Assembly (NCBI GenBank): GCA_006176705.1
Contig: QRFJ01000061.1
Coordinates: 302,243 to 366,242 of the forward strand
Origin: Cocos nucifera
Lineage: Eukaryota; Streptophyta; Magnoliopsida; Arecales; Arecaceae
Length of the DNA stretch: 64,000 nucleotides
Direction of reading: 5' to 3'
The translations under genes were made by a program, and so were the position numbers. Every line of letters begins with the position of its first letter. Positions within the stretch are counted from its first letter, which is position 1. A model generated the notes under the pieces. The model searched no databases and was not told the DNA's origin. It worked only from the letters and a program-made list of their open reading frames with translations. Of this stretch, positions 58,766-64,000 are shown piece by piece.

Positions 58766-61447
58766 ATGGCTCCCTGCAACTCTAGATCTCTCCACATCCT
58801 ACTTCTCCTCTCTCAGTTGTTATCCATCCTGATCACTCTTGCTAGCCCACTCTCCTTCAAACTTACCGGCAATAAACTAAACCAACCAAACTTAAATTTC
58901 TCTAACGACACCACCTTTGGCGACAACGCAATCCAGCTCACCAAGAACCAGTGGGGAGGTACGATCACCCAAAGCATTGGAAGCGCAACATATCCTGAAC
59001 CAATGCCTCTTTGGGACAAAGCTTCAGGTACGCTTGCCAACTTCACAACAAATTTCAGTTTCGCTTTCGACAAGGGAGACAATAACAACCCTGGCGATGG
59101 GCTTGCCTTCTTCCTCTCACCCTTCCCTTTTGAGGCTCCACCGAATTCAGCCGGTGGAGGTTTTGGACTATTTAATGCTACATCCGAGAATAATGTGGTG
59201 GCCGTCGAATTTGATAGCTATCGGAACCTTCCCTTCAACGATACGTTCACCATCCATGCGGGCATCGACGTTCGATCGTTACGTTCCAAAAAACAACTCT
59301 ACTTGAATGATGGCATCGAAAAGATTGTACAATTCAATGCATCCATTAGTTATAATGCTATTACTGGAAATTTGAGCGTCTTCGTCAGTAATGCTTCAGA
59401 TCCTCGGATGAATTGGAGCCTGTCTTATGTTGTGGACTTGAAGGACTACTTGCCCGAGAATGTAGCCATTGGTTTCTCAGCCTCCACCGGAGATTCTGTC
59501 GAGTTGCATAGCATCTATACCTGGGAGTTTTCCTCCGATTTGAGTTCTATTGAAGTCAAGAAGAAGAGTAAGATGAGATTAGTGGTGGGGCTTAGTGTCG
59601 GTATTGGGATCTTGCTATGCGGGCTGGGTTTAGCGTGGTACGCGATATGGCGTAACAGGGCTAGTGGAGGGATGGAAGCAGAAGAAGAAGAAGAGATGGC
59701 TCTCGAATTGTCCATCAATAATGCATTCGAGAGAGGTGGCGGCCCTAGGAAATTTTCTTATGGTGCACTCGCGATTGCAACCAGAAATTTTGTCAAGGAA
59801 GCAAAGCTTGGGGAAGGAGGTTTCGGGGAGGTTTACATGGGAGTGCTGGATGATACGAAGCAACAAGTGGCAATCAAAAGGATTTCTAGAGATTCTAAGC
59901 AAGGGAAGAAAGAGTACATATCGGAAGTAACGATTATCAGCCGGTTGAGGCATCGCAATCTCGTGCAACTCATAGGCTATTGCCATGAAAGAGGTGATTT
60001 GTTACTTGTCTACGAGTACATGTCCAACAAAAGCCTTGATTACCATCTGTACAGCGAGGAGAGGTTGCTGACATGGCCGGAGAGGTACCAAATCGCATTC
60101 GGCTTAGCCTCGGCACTCTTGTATCTTCACGAAGAGTGGGAGCAGTGTGTGGTCCATAGAGATGTCAAGCCAAGCAATGTGATGTTGGATTCTGTGTTCA
60201 ATGCCAAACTTGGTGATTTTGGGCTAGCAAGGCTTGTGGATCATGAAAGTAACATGCAGACAACGGTTATGGCTGGGACTAGGGGATACATGGCACCTGA
60301 ATACGCTACCACAGGTAAGTAATATTATAGCTCTAGCTGCACTTTCAAGGCTCTTTGAATGAATACTACCGTTTTGTATGAACTTTAAAATCTTATCAAA
60401 AATCAAAAAAAAAAAAAAAAAAAAAAAAACACTTTTCTGATGAAAATTATACAGAGATGTTTTATTTGTGCTCGTAGAGCTGAATTGCTGATTGTGGCTG
60501 GGCCTAGATAAAGCAAAATGGCTCTTTGAACCCATGGCAGCCATGTGGTCTAGGACCTACCATGTTTAAGGTCCATTATCAGCTCTACTGTATGATAGAC
60601 CAATCAATTCTATCCCAATTTTATCAATAGCCAGGCTTGATTTTAGCTCGCAAAGAATCTAATAGTCTGATTTGCATAGAATTTTATCATTAATCTTCTA
60701 TCTCTATTGTATTTGAAGAAAACAAAACCACCTCTATTTGCATGATAGGAAGTTAAATTCAGCTGAACTTGTGTGTTGTAATTGATGTTCGTTAACCATA
60801 GATAAATTCCTACCCCCAAATTTATGCCCAGAAACATTAAGGAATTTTCCTCAATCAAGCTTGTCCAACTCAAATTGTAAATAGATCCAGCCTATGCAAA
60901 AGGCTATTGATTGCTCAAATTGAATGTCAACCGAGGACGCATTATCCATCAACCATTGTAGCCAAGAATAACCCAAGCTAGCTTGGCTCGTTATGAATGC
61001 AAACATGACAATATCAAGTCTGGATAACTTGTTCAGTTGGGTCTATATATATTGTTTTAATTAACTTGAAATTTACATTGATAATCTAAATTAGTTTTTT
61101 CTAATTGACATGCATCATACAATTTTATAGGAAAAGCTAGCAAAGAATCAGATGTATACAGCTTTGGAGTAGTTCTATTGGAAATTGTATGTGGTAGAAA
61201 ACCAATTGATATAAAGGAAGAGCGAGATAGGGTGAACTTGGTGGAGTGGGTTTGGGAGCTTTATGGAAAAAGCATGTGTTTAACAGCAGTGGATAAATGG
61301 TTAAAGATGGAATTAGATGAGAAACAAATTGAGCGTTTCATGGTAGTAGGGTTGTGGTGTGCCCATCCAGATTATATTCTAAGACCGTCAATAAGACAAG
61401 CAATTAATGTCCTCAAATTTGATCCATCCGGTGAGCAGACTTGGTAA
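58766..61447 (+). CDS. L-type lectin-domain receptor kinase with replaced C-terminus (gene B)
   Basis: Exons 58766-60314 and 61131-61447 (ACAG|GTAAGT, TTTTATAG|GA) encode 621 residues. The start is at MAPCNSRS, aligned with gene A; an in-frame ATG at 58640 would add 42 unrelated residues before the signal peptide. Signal peptide about 1-27; lectin domain about 28-255 (GDGLAFF, VAVEFDSYRN); membrane helix 270-293; glycine loop LGEGGFGEV at 348; Lys371; HRD 464-466; DFG 484-486. The Pro-rich linker of gene A is missing. After NVLKFD the sequence switches to PSGEQTW and stops; gene A has about 50 more residues. The kinase domain itself ends near there, so activity may remain. In exon 2 a conserved arginine of gene A (VDKRLKM) is tryptophan (VDKWLKM). 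Expected role as for gene A. Whether it is expressed is unknown. Confidence 0.88.
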
Positions 61448-61522
61448 TTAAATTGACAAAGCTAAAGATCCCTTGTCCACCCAAAAAATCTAGCTTGGCA
61501 AGCCTCCTACCCATCTCAAGCA
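61448..61522 (+). promoter_or_regulatory. LecRK leader relic of gene C
   Basis: Leader text (gatcccttgtccaccc, aaaatctagcttggcaagcc, tcctacccatctcaagca) follows gene B's stop directly; no promoter block is present between them. Confidence 0.8.
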
Positions 61523-61846
61523 ATAGCTCCCTGCAACTCTAGATCTCTTCACATCCTATTTCTCCTGTGTCAGTCGTTATCTGCCCTGATTCCCTTTGCA
61601 AGCCCCCTCTCTTTCAACTCCACCAGCAATCAACTGAACAAGCCAAACTTAAACTTATCTGACGACGCCTTCTTTGACGGCAGCATCCTCCAACTGACCA
61701 AGAACCAGGCGGGCACTTCCCTTGGCAGTAGCGTTGGAAGAGCCACATATTGTAAACCGGTACCTCTTTGGGACAAAGCTTCTGGAACGCTTGCCAACCT
61801 CACAACAATTTTCAAATTCTATATCAACAGCTTCACAACAATTTTC
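61523..61846 (+). pseudogene. LecRK gene C, 5' fragment with lost start codon
   Basis: Aligned with gene A from APCNSRSLHILFLLCQSLSA to GTLANLTTIFKFYINSF, i.e. signal peptide and the first ~100 residues of the lectin domain. The start codon is ATA (61523) instead of ATG. The frame has no stop up to 61846, where a Copia LTR begins. One change (ATYCKP for ATYGKP) adds a cysteine. The rest of the gene may lie beyond the Copia element, outside the window. Confidence 0.9.
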
Positions 61847-62275
61847 TGTTAGATAATTTAAATTTTTATATCTAGATCGTGCTCCTATATTCATGTAAAA
61901 TTAAATAAAAGCATATCTTGCACAATCATCTCATCAACGCGATGATCATGTAGCCCGCAAAGCATCGGATCCATCTTCCATAGGCAGCTGGTCTTCTCTC
62001 TCCTTACCTTCTATCTTTATGCGGATGATTAATGAAAATCGTCACACCCTACTGAGAGTTGGAGAAAAGGGACCAGGCTACCTCTATTTATACCTGCACT
62101 TGTCTTATCCCATCAGAATACTTAATCCTAATTAGAGTAGGAATTTCAGTCTAAATCTTATCAGAAATAGAACTCTTTAATTAATTAGGCTCACCGTAAT
62201 TGATTCAGGACTTAACCCAATGAGTTAAATCTAACTAAGTGACAATTAGGTCACATTAAGAAGTTAAATTCAACA
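61847..62275 (-). repeat. Copia 3' LTR (429 bp)
   Basis: TGTTAGATAATTTAAA...TTAAATTCAACA on the plus strand, near-inverse ends. The 5 bases before it (ttttc) would be the left target duplication. A minus-strand TATA box (TATAAATAG, plus-strand 62084-62092) is well placed. Confidence 0.85.
62084..62092 (-). promoter_or_regulatory. TATA box in the Copia LTR
   Basis: Minus strand reads TATAAATAGAGG, a consensus plant TATA box. Confidence 0.65.
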
Positions 62276-62769
62276 TTCTTCCACTTGACCTATATTATCA
62301 CTCAAAATTAACTCTTTCATTTTGCCAAAATATTTTAATTATCTATATATATATATATATATTTAGAATAATAATCTTGAATCAGAATTTTAAAATTGAC
62401 TCGACGAGTGCGTACTCATTAAAAAAAATTTGCCCAATTATCTATTCTTTGAAAGATCTTTTATACTTTGATTAAGTAAAAATCATTGATGCAAATCATA
62501 GTGGTTATACATCTCAATTGACATACTCCCTTCCATGTATCATGATATCAATAATTCTCACTTAACTTAGTCTTATATGCTAGAATACATAGACTATCAA
62601 AAATCATAATACCTATGATAATGGTCCCACTGTTATATCATATAAATGATACTTCTGTTTATTTTAATTTTGATAAAAATCAACTATAATGTATACAAAC
62701 AATAATTAAATAGAAGTAATAATAGTTATCAGACCATTAAGAGATCTGAAAATAAATGTCTATTATAAA
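62276..62769 (-). other. Non-coding tail of the Copia element
   Basis: AT-rich stretch between RNase H and LTR with a short (TA)n run at 62345-62362; no coding frame. Confidence 0.7.
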
Positions 62770-64000
62770 TTAAATATTCCAATGATAAATGCCCATAACT
62801 TTTACATTCTCTTTGAAAATTTTGGGCACTAAACCTTTCATCAAAGGGTCAGCTATCATACAAGCAGTACTAATAGAATTAATAAATACTTGATGACTAC
62901 TAATTCTTTCATTTACAGTAAGATACTTAACATCAATGTGCTTATTTGCATTGGTTATCTTGCTACTGTTAGAGAAAGAAACTATAGCATAATTGTCACA
63001 ATAAATTCTCAGCGGCTTGAAAATAGAATCCATAACTCCGAGTCCTGAGATGAATTTTTTAACCATAGAGCATGTGAGGAAGCCTCATAGCAGCTAATAT
63101 ATTCAGCTTCCATAGTAGAGCAGGCAATAATGCGTTATTTTGCTCTTCTCCATGAGATTGCTCCACCAGCTAAAAGAAAAATAAAACCATATGTGAATTT
63201 TCTATTATCGAGGCAACCAGCATAATCTACATCTAAATAATCGATCACCTCCAACTGATCAGTCATCCTATAAGTAAGCATATAGTCTTTAATTTTCTGA
63301 AGATATTGCATCACCTTCTTGACAGCTTTTCAGTGGTCCATACCTGGATCACTCTGATATCTTTCAAGCATTTTTAAAGCAAAACTGATATCAAGATGAG
63401 TACATACTTGAGCATACATTAGACTACCCACTGCAGATGCATAGGATATATACTTCATCTGTTTCTCTCAATCTCATTCCTAGGATACTAAAATTTACTG
63501 AATTTATCACCTTTAATGATTGGTACTTCACTTGATGAGCAGCTTGATATTCCAAACCTTTCTAGGATTCTAGTAATATAATTCTTCTGAGATAAACCAA
63601 GTAACCTCTTATTTCTATCACGATGGATTTCTATACCAAGAACATAAGAAGCATCTTTCATATCTTTCATATCAAAATATCCGAAAAGAAAACTTTTAGT
63701 TTTATGCAAGAGACCTAAATTATTGCTGGCTAGTAAGATATCATCTACATATAGTATCAGAATATAAACTTACTTTCTTTCACCTTCAGATATATATATT
63801 GATCAGCAATATTTTCTTTAAATTCGAAGAAAATAATGGTACGATTAAATTTTAAGTACCATTACTTGAAAGCTTGTTTAAGACCATATATAGATTTCTT
63901 TAATTTATATATCAGTCTTTTATTTTCTTGCACTAAAAATTCTTAAGGCTGTTCCATATACACCTCTTCCTTTAAATTTTCATTCAAGAATGCGGTCTTG
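62770..64000 (-). pseudogene. Copia reverse transcriptase and RNase H (decayed, partial)
   Basis: Minus strand. From the window edge: KTAFLNENLKEEVYMEQP, then the active site YILILYVDDILLAS near 63745 (intact YVDD), FDMKDMKDASYVLGIEIHRD, LLGLSQKNYITRILERF, and RNase H ending LRIYCDNYAIVSFSNSSK, HIDVKYL, ISTACMIADPLMKGL and FKENVKVMGIYH. Stops and frameshifts occur around 63470 and 63120-63350. The two longest open pieces are 63488-63709 and 62770-63066. Confidence 0.87.

Larger units (their letters stand above)
61847..64000 (-). mobile_element. Copia element (3' part), continuing past the window
   Basis: Minus-strand Copia retrotransposon inserted into gene C. From left to right: 3' LTR (61847-62275), purine tract (minus-strand caagtggaagaatg), non-coding tail, RNase H, reverse transcriptase. 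Integrase and gag should lie beyond 64000. It is not closely related to the element at 1313: the LTR is only 429 bp and the protein text differs. Confidence 0.88.

Overview
This window is AT-rich nuclear DNA from a flowering plant. Its real genes have one GT-AG intron and encode L-type lectin receptor kinases, and the rest is mostly old LTR retrotransposons, CACTA transposon pieces and duplicated gene flanks. The repeat families and gene style suggest a monocot, possibly a palm, but the sequence alone does not fix the species. There are no operons, CRISPR arrays or prokaryotic signals.

Layout. (1) 1-19315 is a three-level nest. A degenerate CACTA transposon (right end at 19315) was entered by a minus-strand Gypsy chromovirus (67-17706). 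That element's left LTR was later split by a plus-strand Copia element with unusually long LTRs (1313-11697). (2) 19316-28130 is gene-free. It holds a minus-strand coding relic that may come from a non-LTR element, an inverted repeat, microsatellites, a truncated Copia element (25447-26900) and AT-rich DNA. (3) 28131-61846 is a decayed cluster of lectin receptor kinase (LecRK) genes. Gene A (33083-35909) looks complete. Gene B (58766-61447) has an intact lectin and kinase core but a replaced C-terminus. Gene C (61523-61846) keeps only the first part of the lectin domain, has lost its ATG and is cut by another Copia element. Between them lie an orphan 3' exon end (57011-57235), an eroded kinase fragment (48858-49083) and many extra copies of the LecRK promoter/5' leader, including three in a row upstream of gene A. 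(4) An 8-kb Tat-type Gypsy derivative (36668-44662, target duplication catga) sits in the 3' flank of gene A. It kept gag and the last codons of pol, lost the rest of pol, and carries two arrays (43 copies) of a ~41-bp repeat. Its 3' LTR holds another insertion. (5) 61847-64000 is the 3' part of a minus-strand Copia element that runs out of the window.

How it works together. The only likely functional products are the two receptor kinases: signal peptide, extracellular legume-type lectin domain, one membrane helix, cytoplasmic RD-type kinase. They probably act at the plasma membrane in defence or stress signalling. The cluster seems to have grown by tandem duplication and unequal exchange, then been broken up by transposons. 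I found no convincing new biological system. The most notable structures are the nested transposons, the satellite-forming arrays in the deleted Gypsy element, the triplicated LecRK leader, the hybrid 3' end of gene B and a perfect 12-bp hairpin at 50388-50417.
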